Below, piece by piece: positions 44,000 to 63,408 of a stretch of DNA of 64,000 nucleotides. Source of the stretch: Metridium senile (lineage: Eukaryota; Cnidaria; Anthozoa; Actiniaria; Metridiidae); the NCBI GenBank assembly GCA_949775045.1, contig OX459100.1, positions 7,435,694 to 7,499,693 on the forward strand, in the 5' to 3' direction. The position numbers and the translations under genes were made by a program. Each line of letters opens with the position of its first letter. The first letter of the stretch is position 1. Under the pieces are notes generated by a model. It was not told the DNA's origin and did no database searches. It saw only the letters and a list, made by a program, of their open reading frames with translations.

Positions 44000-44805
44000 T
44001 GGGTCGAGAGTGGGAAATGGGAAGAAATTAAGTATTGATGAAATGAGATGAAATATCAATGGGAAAGAAAGATGTTGTGTATTGCACTTATTATTTGGAA
44101 GCATTTTGTCAGCAGAAAAATGAGATAATGACAATTCCTATAGCACTTGTGTAAATGACAATTACCATTTTTAATTTGAAGGAAAGTGACCAATGTAGTT
44201 TTGTTTTGATTATTTTTTTATCATGTTTTTGAAAGCTTAAGCATAATTCTAAAATGTCGTTTTATGGTTGTTCTTTTGATGCATTCTACCTTTAGTTAGC
44301 TTTCTCAAAAAAATGCCTTTCTATTCTTAAAATGAAAGTTTAATTTTTACCTTTTCTGACTGAAAAACTCAAAAGAATTGAATAAAATAAATAAACAAAT
44401 GAATAAATAGATGAATGAATGATAAGAAACAAAGGACCTAGTCTAAACACACAGACTCCTTACGTGCCAAAGTATTTGTTTAATAAGTTGTCACACATAT
44501 AATTGATCCCAAGAGGATAATTCCATCTCAATGTAATATTCAAATTTATTGAATAAACCTCACTTGCAAATGATGTCAGCAACATCGAAACATCGTGAAA
44601 TAAGTGTTCTGTCTTTTATTATCAAAATTAATGAATAAATAAATAAACAAGTAAATTAATGAATGAATGAATAAAAATATAAGAAAAACAAACAAATAAA
44701 TGAATAAATAAATCATTAATCAAATTAAATGGACTCATAAATAAACAATATAACTACCAGATAACAAATCATATTTTTATTTTTGTTGTTTTTATTTATT
44801 TGTAT
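44000..44805. other. PLCG-EXOSC7 intergenic spacer
   Basis: AT-rich. AATG tetramers occur at 44385-44425 and 44630-44745. A hammerhead-like block at 44561-44600 (TGATGTCAGCAACATCGAAA followed by CATC) is the only structured piece. The EXOSC7 polyadenylation signal AATAAA (minus) is near 44794. Confidence 0.55.
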
Positions 44806-52074
<7,269 letters not shown>

Positions 52075-52224
52075 CTTGATCTGTCTCTGTTCAATTTATG
52101 TTACCATCACCAAATGGTATACACCGCTGGTTAAGAATATTCCAGGCGCAGTAAGTCTGATTCCAAGAAGAGCTAAAGAAAGTGATGTTTTTGTCAACGT
52201 TGTCATTCTAGTTTGTATGAAAAA
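52075..52224. promoter_or_regulatory. Bidirectional promoter, EXOSC7 / RNF114-like
   Basis: Only 150 bp separate the two divergent start codons, so the core promoters of both genes must overlap or face each other here. The CGCCATCTTG at the EXOSC7 start is a YY1-type site. No TATA box is seen in either direction. Confidence 0.7.
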
Positions 52225-55200
52225 ATGGCTACTGCAGCGACTGCTAAGGACAGTGGAGACAGTAGTTTCAAGTGTCCAATATGTTTGGATATTTTTGAGG
52301 ATCCTATAGATATTCCCTGCGGCCACAGGTTTGTCAATAAAACCGAAACTAAAGTTGTCAGTTTCATAATAAAAAATTTAAAGTATTTTTTTGTGCTATA
52401 AATTGTTATAGCATTGCAATAATTGAATATCTTGTTTATATAGGCGTAGAGAAGTTTAATTGTAATTATAAGTAGTTTAGGAATGGGAGATTGCCACTAT
52501 TATTATTAAGCCACAATGTTTAATCCTGAGTTCAAACCTTTCTCATCACTATTATTATTGTAAGTATAATATTTCATCAGCATTATTTGATAAGTATACA
52601 TTAGTATAAACTTAATCATTTTGTCAGTCATCAGAATGACATCATTGATCATCACCATTTACCAACTTCATGATTATCATCATCTTTCTCATCATCACTA
52701 TCATCATTCATCATCATCAACTCCATTACAGTTGTGGATCAGAACCATTTCAAGAGGGGTGACTTTTAACTCATGTTCATATTATTTTTCAACACATAAG
52801 AGGGATGGCTAGTCTCCCAATCCCTCTTGTATCATAAGTACAAAACATTCAATCAAACCAGTAAGTAATTTATTTCATGTTTCTTTTATTGCCAGTTTTT
52901 GCAATGACTGCATAATGAGCTGCCTTAGTAAAGTCAGTGCTTCACAGTGTCCCGTATGCAGGACAAGTTTTACTACAAAACAGATGACAGACAGCAGAAG
53001 ATTAATGAGAAGAATGGACTCTACGAATGAAATGTGCTCCAAGTGTAACAGTCTGGTAATAAATAACTGTGGTGGTGATGATGATCAGGGACGGTTCTAG
53101 GGGTGTCCCTAGTAGCACTGGACACCCCTCTAGCGCTGCAATTACACCTATTTTTTGAAGACATTTGGGGACCGGACAACCCGCTGACAAATGTCTGGAT
53201 CCAACCCTGCTGATGATGATGGTGGCAATAATGATGATGAGCAAGGATGATGATGATGAAGGTGGCAATAATGATGATGAGCAAGGATGATGATCATGAT
53301 GATGGCAATACTGATAATGATTGATGATAAGGTTGATGATCATGATCATGATGAAGGTGATGAATATATAAAATGATTGATGATGATAAGGTTGATGATG
53401 ATGATGGTAAAAACAATGATGATCATCAGCATGATGATAGTGATGATAGTTACGATGATCAAGATCACATAGAGGTGATTTTGTTTTTTAACTTTAAAAC
53501 CTGTCACTTTAGTTGACATCATCTATTTATCCAAGGTTGCACTGTCCTCACTTAAAAATCACAGAAAAGTATGTTCAACTGTAGCAGGCTCTAAACCACC
53601 TCAGAGATCTCGACCAATGGGAGCCACATCTTGGATCGCACCAAAGTATGTTTTTAACTTTCCAATATATATCTGCATGCCCATATATTAATCTCTATTA
53701 TTAGTAATGTTTACAACATGAGAGGCCGTGTTGTATCGGCAGATACAATAGCAAGTCAAAGGCGCGCGATTGTATAGCCGATACAACACGTACGTGAATG
53801 TTGTAAACAACTTAAAAAACGTCTAGGTTAGCTCTTTCATATTTTACCAAAATGTTCAAGATTAAAGTAAATCTCACCGAGAAATTGCAGGTTAAAACTT
53901 ATGCAAATCAGGATATACAACACTAGTGTTGTATCAGATTTACAACACATGTCATGGTTTGAAATAATTTCTTAATTTGAAAAAAAACTGTAAACTGTGT
54001 TTTATAATAAACAGATTAATACATAGTCTATGTTTGGAGATATGAAATTTATCTTCTTGTGTTCAATCTTGATATCTCACTCGTTCACTCTTGAAATATA
54101 GTTGAACACTTGAGGATAAATTTCATATCTCTTTGCACCCATATATTAATCAGACTGTATATTAACAGGTTCCCATTTAAATCTGTACTTATGCAAATTG
54201 TGTTGATGTGTGCACAGATCAACCAATCAGAGTATATTATTTCTGAAGTGAACTTTTCTGATTGGTTGATCTGTTTGTTTAGCACACATCAACAAAATTG
54301 GCATAAGTACAGATTTAAATGGGAAAGTACAGATTTAAATGGGAACCTGTTATATACAAATAAATATTTACTTATTCAATACATTATCTACCCATGAGAT
54401 AACTCTTTACCACATAATTATTGATTATATATACTTTGTATTGTTTTTTACTGTAGCCATAGATAGCATGACTAAAGTGTTTGTGTGTTAATGTATAGAG
54501 CTCCAAATCGATCAACATTTGATTGTCCATACTGTGGTGAGCAAAACCTTGACAGAGAAAGCCTACTAGTGCATGTGAACGAGGCACATGCCTTAGATAC
54601 TCAACAAGTGGTAAGCAGACCCATGGAAAACCCATCATAGGGAAAACCCATCTAAAAAATAAAGAAATATTTCTAGAGATTAACACATGGAAAACCCATC
54701 TTATAAAACCAAGAGGGGGGAAAATAACCCAAGGAAAAAGAATCCTAGAGATAAGCAGAAAAACATCCAAAAGAACTTGGAAATAATTGAAATCATCAAA
54801 CAAATGTTTGTAGGTTGGATTTTGATTCAAAATTATAGTATTTGTTGGTCCTCAACCTTTTAATTTTTAAAAACTTCTCCTAAGCTTTCGGCCTTTGCAG
54901 CCATCTTCAGAGGAATGAAAGATCGTTACAAGTCGTAACAAAAAACGTGCGCTCTTAATTTGTTTGTTTTTCTTGCGACTTGTAACAATCTTTCATTCTT
55001 CTGAAGATGACCGCAAAGGCGGAAGCTTAGGAGAAGTTTTTAAAAATTAACTATTATGAATTTAAATCATTTTAGAAAAAGCAGAGAGAAAAATCTTAAG
55101 GAATCCAGGGAAGCAACTCAGAGTAAACCCGCCAGAGTTTAGCTCAGGAAAAACCCATCTTGAACAACCCATCAGAGAAAATGCATCATAGTGAACCAGG

Positions 55201-56096
55201 AAAATCCCATCTGCAGAGAAATATCATAAGATTTGAGTAAAATGATTGAATGTTTTTTTACAGGTTTGTCCAGTTTGTGTTGCCATGCCTTGGGGAGATC
55301 CTAACCTGAAGAGCACCGACTTCAAACAGCATCTGAACATCAGACACAAGTTTGATTATGATACTTATGTGGTGAGAACAAGATAAGTTTAGAACAAAGT
55401 AAATACAAAAGAGTGCAAACAGTATAACATGAAATACAAATAGTACAAAATAATTTTAATCAATAAAATAATAAAATAAAATAAAATAGAAAACACAAGA
55501 ATTAGCATAAAATTGCACGAATGCTTCATGAATATACTGTTTACACTCTATTAACTATGATGAAAACAATATCATAATGTTTTCACGATAAACATTAATA
55601 TAAGTGCGAGTCGATGTTTCGACGCATCAAGCATCATTTTCAAGACAGAACATGCAAATAATATAACAGAAAATGAATTTTCAAGGCAGAAAATGAAAAT
55701 AGTATAACAGAAAGTGACACTTGATGCGTCGGAATGTGGACTCGCACTTATATTAATATTTATTGTGAAAATATTAATGAAAACTACAATTATTCAAATA
55801 TTATAATAATTATGATATAATAAATAAAAGATATTGAATTGATATGTTAGACTAAGTGATATTAGTACTAATTTATTAGTACAAAATCCTTCATGCTTAT
55901 GGTAATAATGTGTAAATATCATATTTAATATTAAAATAAAATAAAACTGTCGCTAAAATTAAGGCTTGAATCAACACAGTAGTACATGTATTTGAATAAT
56001 TATAAAATAATGTTCATGTTTATTTTATAGGATTTTCAAGACGATGAGGATGAAATCTTGCATTCAGTTCTACAGAAGTCCATATCTGAGATGTGA
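52225..56096 (+). CDS. RNF114: RNF114/RNF166-type E3 ubiquitin ligase, 6 exons
   Basis: Exons 52225-52328, 52896-53055, 53536-53645, 54499-54610, 55264-55371, 56031-56096 (660 nt, 219 aa; human RNF114 228), all GT-AG and in phase. Domain order: C3HC4 RING (C17, C20, C32, H34, C37, C40, C53, C56); C2HC finger (C82, C85, H97, C101) split by intron 2; two C2H2 fingers (C134/C137/H150/H155 and C164/C167/H185/H190, the second in [17 protein letters not shown]); and a C-terminal UIM-like acidic helix [17 protein letters not shown]. This is the RNF114/125/138/166 architecture, which binds ubiquitin and E2. The tail resembles RNF114 slightly more than RNF166, but an invertebrate pro-orthologue of several is possible. 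The start is the first ATG; an upstream TTG frame extension is ignored. Confidence 0.93.
53090..53470. repeat. RNF114-like intron 2: GATGAT repeat and short mixed sequence
   Basis: GATGATGATGGTGGCAATAA-type triplets from about 53207 onward, duplicated at about 50-bp spacing. 53085-53205 is non-simple and contains GGGGTGTCC/GGACACCCC (a short stem). Confidence 0.8.
53707..53809. mobile_element. MITE hairpin, 103 bp
   Basis: TGTTTACAACATGAGAGGCC against GTGAATGTTGTAAACA. GTGTTGTATCGGC/GCCGATACAACAC pairs perfectly inside. In RNF114-like intron 3. Confidence 0.78.
54014..54152. mobile_element. MITE family F, copy 2
   Basis: GATTAATACATAGTCTATGT and the right end in reverse (TGATTAATATATGGGTGCAA), both continuing AGATATGAAATTTATCYTC. 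Copy 1 is at 41095-41210. Confidence 0.8.
54164..54351. mobile_element. MITE family E, copy 3
   Basis: Starts AACAGGTTCCCATTTAAATC and ends with the inverse plus an extra AAAGTACAGATTTAAATGGG, as in copies 1 and 2. It sits 11 bp after the family F element, in RNF114-like intron 3. Confidence 0.9.
54861..55050. mobile_element. Inverted-repeat element with hammerhead-like arms
   Basis: TTAATTTTTAAAAACTTCTC + CTAAGCTTTCGGCCTTTGCA at the left is mirrored at the right. GAAAGAT(C)GTTACAAGTCG also pairs. Each arm contains CTGAAGATG ... GGAAGCTTAGGAGAAG or its relative (see findings). In RNF114-like intron 4. Confidence 0.85.
55580..55771. mobile_element. Inverted-repeat element with TCGAAACATC block
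   Basis: AATATAAGTGCGAGTC(G)ATGT at the left and GACTCGCACTTATATTAATA at the right are mirrored. ATGCGTCGAAACATCGACTC (minus) lies in the left arm. An internal AAAATAGTATAACAGAAA direct repeat is present. In RNF114-like intron 5. Confidence 0.8.
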
Positions 56097-56300
56097 TGAA
56101 GCTGTTTTAATCATTGGGAAAAAAATATTTGAAAAAGCTCCAAGATTTAGATATAATAATTTCAATGCTAAAAGACATATAATTTGCACAGTTCAAACTT
56201 CAAGTTTACAGTAAATTAGTTACAGTTCTATATTAATGCATGTACATGTATTCATTAATAAACACAATGTATTTGAGAACAGACACTGTGTGGTTTATCA
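56097..56300 (+). other. 3' UTR of the RNF114-like gene
   Basis: Follows the TGA at 56094-56096. ATTAATAAACACAATG near 56258 supplies a plausible AATAAA signal. Confidence 0.5.
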
Positions 56301-56469
56301 CAGCAATTTCTTAGTTCTTCTCATCTAAATAGTTGATAACTAAATTCTTATATGCTCTAAATAATTAGTAATTATTTCAAAGATTTATGACATGCACTGT
56401 CAATACTCCATGTTCATGTTATCTAACACTGTTGTGGTATTTGACAAAAGGCACATTTGCACAGGGATG

Positions 56470-56572
56470 GCCTTGTTTTTTATTTATTTTTTGTTACTTT
56501 TGTATAGCGCACCGAGATTTAATGGGGTGCGCTATATAAGAAATGTATTATTATTATTATTATAATTATTGA
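56470..56572 (+). mobile_element. LINE/SINE 3' tail
   Basis: GGGGTGCGCTATATAAGAAA + TGTATTATTATTATTATTA is the typical 3' end of CR1/L2-type LINEs and their dependent SINEs (family knowledge). The coding part is missing. Confidence 0.65.
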
Positions 56573-56655
56573 TTCAGATGTTTAGAGTTGATATTTTTCC
56601 ATGCTTTAATTGGAATTTGTGAATATTTTTACAACAAATCAAGGCTTATTCTGTG

Positions 56656-56918
56656 TAAGGGCAGATCCGCACTAGAGACAAAATCCATGAATTGCTCGAC
56701 AAATTTAACAAATGTCAGCATGTAATATGAGCAAACTTATTGCAAAGGTTATGCTCTAGGGACAAACTTTAGACAGAATTTTTGAAGTTTGTGCGGCACA
56801 ACAAGTTTTTGTTGAGTCATGAAAATACATCCACACTGGAGAACTTAGATGTCAGACAAACTGTGACAATCATCTTGACACCTAGAGCAAGCTTTGTCTC
56901 AAGTGCAGATCGGCCCTA
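56656..56918. mobile_element. MITE, about 263 bp
   Basis: AAGGGCAGATCCGCACTAGA at the left; the right end in reverse reads TAGGGCCGATCTGCACTTGA. GACAAA follows on each side. Confidence 0.78.
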
Positions 56919-57164
56919 AATGCTCCATGTATGGTAGTCAAATCCATAGTACAGTAGTGATAGCTAGATAACTTGAAACCAGAGCATTGCCAATGACAAT
57001 GGTAACTACTACACCATATAGAGAAGTGTTACTTATTGATATTTCAGTCATGGACAGAAAGAGCCAAGAACTCAAATTATTAGAGCCATTTTTTATACAA
57101 ATTAATAACATTAGCTATTCTTATTGTTTCTTTAGAAACAAAGACATAGTCTATTTAAAAATAA

Positions 57165-57770
57165 ATAGTTTATTTGTCACCTAAACTCTTTGTTGTTGTT
57201 TTTTCTGTCTCTTTTTATCAGACCTGCTAACAGCAGAAAGTTGGACACTGACATTGACCATTTGAAAATGAAAAGTATATTTGTCACCTAAACTCTCTAT
57301 GTTGCTGTTGTGTCTTCTGCCTCTTTACCAGAACTGCCAACAGAAGAAAGTGAGTAGCTTATCCTCACACGCCACTGGTAGTTTTTTCCAAGCTAACTTT
57401 CATGAATAGGCATAGTATATTTATTTGTCACCTAAACTCTCTATGTTGCTGTTGTGTCTTCTGTTCTCTTTACCAGAACTGCCAACAGAAGAGCATGAGC
57501 AGTTTATTCTCACACCACTGGTAGCTATTTTCAAGCTGACTTTCGTGAATAGGCATAGTCTATTTATTTGTTACCTAAACTCTCTATGTAGCTGTTGTGT
57601 CTTCTGTCTCTTTACCAGAACTGCCAACAGAAGAGCATGGGGGAGCATGTTTATTCTCTCACATCACTGGTAGCTTTTTTCAAGCTGACTTCCATGACAT
57701 GCATAGTCTATTTATTTGTCACCTAAACTCTCTCTGTTGCTGTCGTGTTTTCTGTCTCTTTTTACCAGAG
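57165..57770 (-). repeat. Tandem copies of a terminal-exon 3' end
   Basis: Five units of about 142-148 bp, each containing CACCTAAACTCTCTATGTTG + CTGTTGTGTCTTCTGTCTCT (or close variants), at about 57178, 57285, 57429, 57571 and 57719. The last one covers the true stop codon and basic tail of the coiled-coil gene; the other four lie downstream of it. Confidence 0.88.
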
Positions 57771-60700
57771 CTCCCACTAACTGAAGGAAGTGGCACTCCA
57801 AACTGTGTACAAAGTCTCTTTAGAGCTGCTTCATATGCTGTGTTTAGTTTGGCTGATTGTTGTAAAGCATACTTTAGGTCTTCAACTTCCTCAAAAAATC
57901 CCTAGAAAAAGATCATACTCACACTTAACCCATGAAACAAATATTGCTAATTAATACTAAATAGTGCTAATAACAACAAACAATAGACAACAAAAGATTT
58001 GGTGGGATTGATACAATTTAAGTTTAAATTATTGCTCATGGGTGAGCAAAGTTCATTTTATACTTACTCTGTCTAGCATTTTGAGTTCCTCTGAAAATAG
58101 AAAAAAAAATATGATCATTATTCATATAATTATGTTATTTATTCTGTTGCTTCACAGAGCAGCAAAGATGGCACATTTGCAATTGTACTGCCATTACATG
58201 AGGTCCAGAGTTTCTCAAATCTTTCTTTCAACTTATCTCTTTCAAAGTAGCTTTAAATACCCTGGTAGTAAAATAAGTGCAGTGTCAACCTCCAGTTTAG
58301 CAATCAAATTAGTGACTTAACGTTTTTCCCCTTTCTTATCTTTACAGAAAATAAAATTACAATTATTAAATACATGTACCTTTGAACTTCTTTCTTTCAT
58401 TCAATAATTTGTCTCGTTCTTTGGTAACTTTGTCCAAGTCTGACAATAAGTCTACAAAAACATCCATTATTAAATGCCACATTTATCATCACAAATCCCT
58501 TGAAATTTATATTTGATATTTGTTAGGGTATTTTTATTAATGCTTAAGGAGGCTCAAAATGGTTTTTGGAGCGCGCGCGCAATATCGCCAATTTTACAAG
58601 ACCCCTCTGACGCGTACAAAATGTATTTTTATTAATAACAACACAATGAAATGGTAGATTTTTTTTATTTTTTGGCAATTTGTTCCAATTAAGGTTTAGA
58701 TTTAGTAGATCCATTTTAAGAAAAATCTGTAATGAAAAACCATTAATATCTAGATAAAATCATTTTTTTAATATTTTTAAGGTTTCGCATTACAGATTTG
58801 TTTTATTTTTCCTCAGTTGCAAGAACAGGTAGGGAACTAGACATGTACAAGTTTAAAAAAACTTTCACCTAAAGGATTTGGAGATATCAGCTTTAATAAA
58901 GGAATTTCAGGTCCTTCTTGCAGCGGCCTGCTGTTGTCATGACAATGTCAAACGCAATCATTTAAAAAAAAATGATATCCTAGATCCATAAGCTTTAAAA
59001 TGATATATCGGTTAACTGTGTAGCTTCACAATAATACCGCATAAAATGCAATATAAAGTAGGTATATAGATATATACAGAAATCATTTCGAGCCTCCTTA
59101 ACACACACACAAAATACCAAAGCAAACACATCATTGAACTAAGGATAAAAAGGCAAAATAAGTTAACAAAATATTTGATATTCCTAATGACTGCAAATTG
59201 ATCTTGAATACCTCTTTTAGATGGAGTAATTCTATCTCTAACTGACACGTTGTTGATTCTTGTCTGTAGTGCTTCATTTTCTTTTCCTTTTGCTGTTATT
59301 GTTTTCTGGTATTCTTCTAAGCTATGTTTCAGCTCAAGATTTTCAAGCTATAAAAATAAACAAACCAATGATATTGCAAATTAATGATCAATTTATGAAC
59401 ATGCATGGTCCACACAGGCTCACCAACTGAAGTACATTCCAAATGAACTGACCGGGTTAAATACCTGTGATCTGGTCCTTGCTAACCACTAGTACTAGGG
59501 ATTGCCAGTAGCTTAGTGGGTTAGAGGACATGAGTTAAATGTTTCTTTAGACACTGTCACTTGTATTCTTACTTATTTTTACTTACTAGCTTAAGACCAG
59601 GTCTTCCAAAACTCTACCTTCCCCCCCCCCCTCCACCTCTCCAATCTCCCCCTGCCTATCCCTGAGAGCCTGATACTCAGGCTAATTTATACTTGGAGAG
59701 ACATTACTTAGTGCAGGGTTCGTGCTGATGTCAGTAAACAAAATCTAAGGAGTTTTCAAGGAGTTTTCAAGGAGTTTTCGAGGACCAAAAAGTAATTTTT
59801 AAGCACTTTTTGCAACAACTTTGATGTATAAATGATATTCCTGACATTGTTAACGTAGCACAGAATGAACAAATTTTATTTTAATTTTTAATTTGCAATT
59901 ATATTAGAATTTTTACCATATTTAAACTAGAATTAAGGAGTTTTTAAGGAGTTTTTGCTGATTTTCTAAAATTCAAGGGCTTTTCAAGTGCCCTTAAAAA
60001 CGTAAATCAAATCTAAGGAGTTTTCAATTTTTATAAAGTTAATTTGATATTTCACTCAAGGTAAACAAGCAAGCAACATAGTATAAAGATTGTTCACACT
60101 GTCTTGATCAAAACTGAAAGGGGAAACATTTGACTTTAAGAAGAAATTAGTCTGTCTAGCAGACTTCTTGGGGAATGGGATTGAGAGAAGACACAGGAGG
60201 GCCGCTATGCAGGCTTAGAACAAACTAGACGCACTTAGTGTGTTTACTCAGGCTAAGTCATAGAGTAGTTGTGGTTTACCTGTGGCATTACCTCATGTGT
60301 AATCTCGACAAAACAATAGACCCATAGATAGAAAAGGTAAACCTAGACTCAGGCTCCCCTGCGGGGTAGCCTGAGTAATAATTGTTTGTGTAGAACTTTA
60401 ATTAACGTACTGTAAGTGCTGCAATCTGTTCAACTTGTGAAGTATTGGACTTAAGTTCTTTCTGATATCTCTTCAAAAGGTTGGAATGCATTGACAATAA
60501 CCTAGAACAAAGAGAATGAGAATAATCAGAGATGAATAACTGACTTTATCTGTTAAGATATTTTTGAAAATACTTTTCTGATTTGATGTCCTCTTGGTCA
60601 TCTGTAGTTGTCTGTTTTGCTTTAGAAGCTGGTTTTGCTGTCAAAGGGCGATGTATTGGTAACTTACGATCTGTTTGAACTTGGACACTATGAATATAAA

Positions 60701-60772
60701 CAACAACAATAATGAGCTGATATCCATTGAGGACAAGTGAGGATGAAGATAAATGATGATGATGATGATAGT

Positions 60773-60804
<32 letters not shown>

Positions 60805-62962
60805 AGTAATGGCGATAACAATGATGATGTTGACAGCAGTGATGATGGTGATGATGATGATGATAGTAATGTTGATAACAATGATGATGTTGACAGCAGT
60901 GATGATGGTGATGATGATGATGATAGTAATGTTGATAACAAATATGATGATGTTGACAGCAGTGATGATGGTAATGATGATGATGATAGTAATGTTGATA
61001 ACAATGATGATGTTGACAGCAGTGATGATGGTGATGATGATGATGATAGTAATGTTGATAACAATGATGATGTTGACAGCAGTGATGATGTTGATGATGA
61101 TGATGATAGTAATGTTGATAACAATGATGATGTTGACAGCAGTGATGATGTTGATGATGATAGTAATGGTGATAACAATGATGATGTTGACAGCAGTGAT
61201 GATGGTGATGATGATGATGATAGAAATGTTGATAACAATGATGATGTTGACAGCAGTGATGATGTTGATGATGATGATGATAGTAATGTTGATAACAATG
61301 ATGATGTTGACAGCAGTGATGATGATGATGATGATAGTAATGGTGATAACAATGATGATGTTGACAGCAGTGATGATGGTGATGATGATGATGATAGTAA
61401 TGTTGATAACAATGATGATGTTGACAGCAGTGATGATGTTGATGATGATGATGATAGTAATGGTGATAACAATGATGATGTTGACAGCAGTGATGATGGT
61501 GATGATGATGATGATAGTAATGTTGATAACAATGATGATGTTGACAGCAGTGATGATGTTGATGATGATGATGATAGTAATGGCGATAACAATGATGATG
61601 TTGACAGCAGTGATGATGGTGATGATGATGATGATAGTAATGTTGATAACAATGATGATGTTGACAGCAGTGATGATGTTGATGATGATGATGATAGTAA
61701 TGTTGATAACAATGATGATGTTGACAGCAGTGATGATGATGATGATGATGATAGTAATGGCGATAACAATGATGATGTTGACAGCAGTGATGATGTTGAT
61801 GATGATGATGATAGTAATGTTGATAACAATGATGATGTTGACAGCAGTGATGGTGATGATGATGATGATAGTAATGGCGATAACAATGATGATGTTGACA
61901 GCAGTGATGATGGTGATGATGATGATGATAGTAATGTTGATAACAATGATGATGTTGACAGCAGTGATGATGATGATGATGATGATAGTAATGGCGATAA
62001 CAATGATGATGTTGACAGCAGTGATGATGGTGATGATGATGATGATAGTAATGTTGATAACAATGATGATGTTGACAGCAGTGATGATGTTGATGATGAT
62101 GATAGTAATGTTGATAACAATGATGATGTTGACAGCAGTGATGATGGTGATGATGATGATGATAGTAATGTTGATAACAATGATGATGTTGACAGCAGTG
62201 ATGATGTTGATGATGATGATGATAGAAATGTTGATAACAATGATGATGTTGACAGCAGTGATGATGTTGATGATGATGATGATAGTAATGTTGATAACAA
62301 TGATGATGTTGACAGCAGTGATGATGATGATGATGATAGTAATGGTGATAACAATGATGATGTTGACAGCAGTGATGATGGTGATGATGATGATGATAGT
62401 AATGGTGATAACAATGATGATGTTGACAGCAGTGATGATGTTGATGATGATGATGATAGTAATGGCGATAACAATGATGATGTTGACAGCAGTGATGATG
62501 GTGATGATGATGATGATAGTAATGTTGATAACAATGATGATGTTGACAGCAGTGATGATGATGATGATGATGATGATAGTAATGGCGATAACAATGATGA
62601 TGTTGACAGCAGTGATGATGATGATGATGATAGTAATAAACAAGATGATCCCAACTGATGACGATAATGATGATGTTGATGGTAAAGATTGATATGTTTT
62701 TACCTTCTTGAAGGACCTCTTGCTTCAAATAGATGGCCAACTTTGACATGTTCTTTAAGTTTCTTCAGCTCCTCGGCAAGAAGTGCATTTCGTTTTTGTA
62801 GCTTTTTACATTTTGCTCTGATTCGTTCGTTTTCGGATGAAAGCTAAATTCCCAAAACGAAAAAATTATCGAACTCAGACAATTTTCGCAGAACAAAAAC
62901 ACGATTTTTATTCATAATCAACTTACCTGCAAGCAGCTATGGATATTAGGCATAGAAGACAT
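57719..62962 (-). CDS. Unidentified coiled-coil protein with CEP290-C-terminal-like segment, 8 exons
   Basis: Exons 62927-62962, 62704-62843, 60574-60687, 60411-60501, 59212-59347, 58380-58451, 58068-58090, 57719-57901 (795 nt, 264 aa). Splice sites are GT-AG and phases agree. Exon 1 encodes MSSMPNIHSCLQ. Exon 2 is a Lys/Leu/Glu-rich helix (KKLQKRNALLAEELKKLKEH). Exon 3 is a basic Thr/Lys linker; exons 4-7 are further helices (LLSDLDKVTKERDKLLNERK). Exon 8 begins GFFEEVEDLKYALQQSAKLN and ends in a basic GKKRQKTRQQQREFR tail. The FFEE(I/V)EDLKY motif also occurs near the C-terminus of human CEP290, suggesting a centrosomal or ciliary protein, but no family name can be given. The donor of exon 3 (GAAAA|GTATTT) was chosen because it keeps phase. 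Confidence 0.78.
58543..59101. mobile_element. MITE-like element, 559 bp
   Basis: TTAAGGAGGCTCAAAATGGT at the left and the right end in reverse, TTAAGGAGGCTCGAAATGAT. The interior contains GAGCGCGCGCGCAATATCGC and no coding frame. In intron 5 of the coiled-coil gene. Confidence 0.82.
59490..59560 (+). mobile_element. tRNA-derived SINE relic
   Basis: CCAGTAGCTTAGTGGGTTAG + AGGACATGAGTTAAATG parallels 28536-28590 (CAGTGGCTTAGTGTAAGCG, AGGACATGAGTTCAA). The B box is damaged. Confidence 0.45.
59740..60040. repeat. AAGGAGTTTTCAAGGAGTTT degenerate repeat
   Basis: (A)AGGAGTTTTC(A/G) occurs three times in tandem at 59748-59783, and again at about 59935-59960 and 60015-60030. Source unknown. In intron 4 of the coiled-coil gene. 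Confidence 0.6.
60347..60376. other. Small GC-rich hairpin
   Basis: ACTCAGGCTCCCC-TGC-GGGGTAGCCTGAGT pairs with one mismatch. Related AGCCTGA/TCAGGCTA pieces lie at 59665-59685 and 60245. Confidence 0.6.
60760..62640. repeat. 60-bp GATGAT minisatellite, about 31 copies
   Basis: Unit AACAATGATGATGTTGACAG + CAGTGATGATGGTGATGATG + ATGATGATAGTAATGTTGAT. Variants are GTTGAT/GGTGAT/GGCGAT and one ATA insertion at 60943. Fills intron 2 of the coiled-coil gene. Period divisible by three, so all six frames are open for up to about 2 kb. Confidence 0.97.
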
Positions 62963-63408
62963 TATTATAAGTTCTAATAAAGCCTATTTCATTGTTAATA
63001 TTAGCACAAATTCAACAAATATCACAACTAACAATCAACAACTTTTCAAATATAGCGCTGTTATGAAAACCGCTGGTCAGCACAACGCGGGTTCTTGTTA
63101 TGTATTCCGCGATGTTATTGAACAGCGGATTCTCATAAACGTGTTTAGCAGAGAGTGGATGGATGAAAAAAACGATGAAAAAAGCCCGTTTTCTCTCTCG
63201 ATAAATCAAAACATTATGCTTTGCTACAAGAGAATCATATAATAGTTCTTATAGATGACGTTGATGTAGTTTCTAGGCTTTGATTGTAAGTTTTTAGAGC
63301 GAATTCCTTCACAAAGAGTATTTGTTTTTGTTGAGAAATATGTCAATGTTGTCGTGCTTATTGTTATTTTTTCGTCAGATTTAAGCCATTTTTAAGTTTT
63401 GAACAAGG
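62963..63408. promoter_or_regulatory. Divergent intergenic region
   Basis: 446 bp separate the start of the coiled-coil gene (-) from the signal-peptide gene (+). It includes an imperfect stem at about 63059-63140 (TTATGAAAACCGCTG ... CAGCGGATTCTCATAA). No TATA box is evident. Confidence 0.4.

Noticed and set aside
52213..52224. N-terminal extension of the RNF114-like protein from TTG
   Set aside because: A eukaryotic start at the ATG at 52225 is preferred, and the extension adds nothing conserved.
60546..62749. Four overlapping frames of 651-702 codons
   Set aside because: Translation of the 60-bp GATGAT minisatellite. Only the 60574-60687 part, with splice sites, is a real exon.
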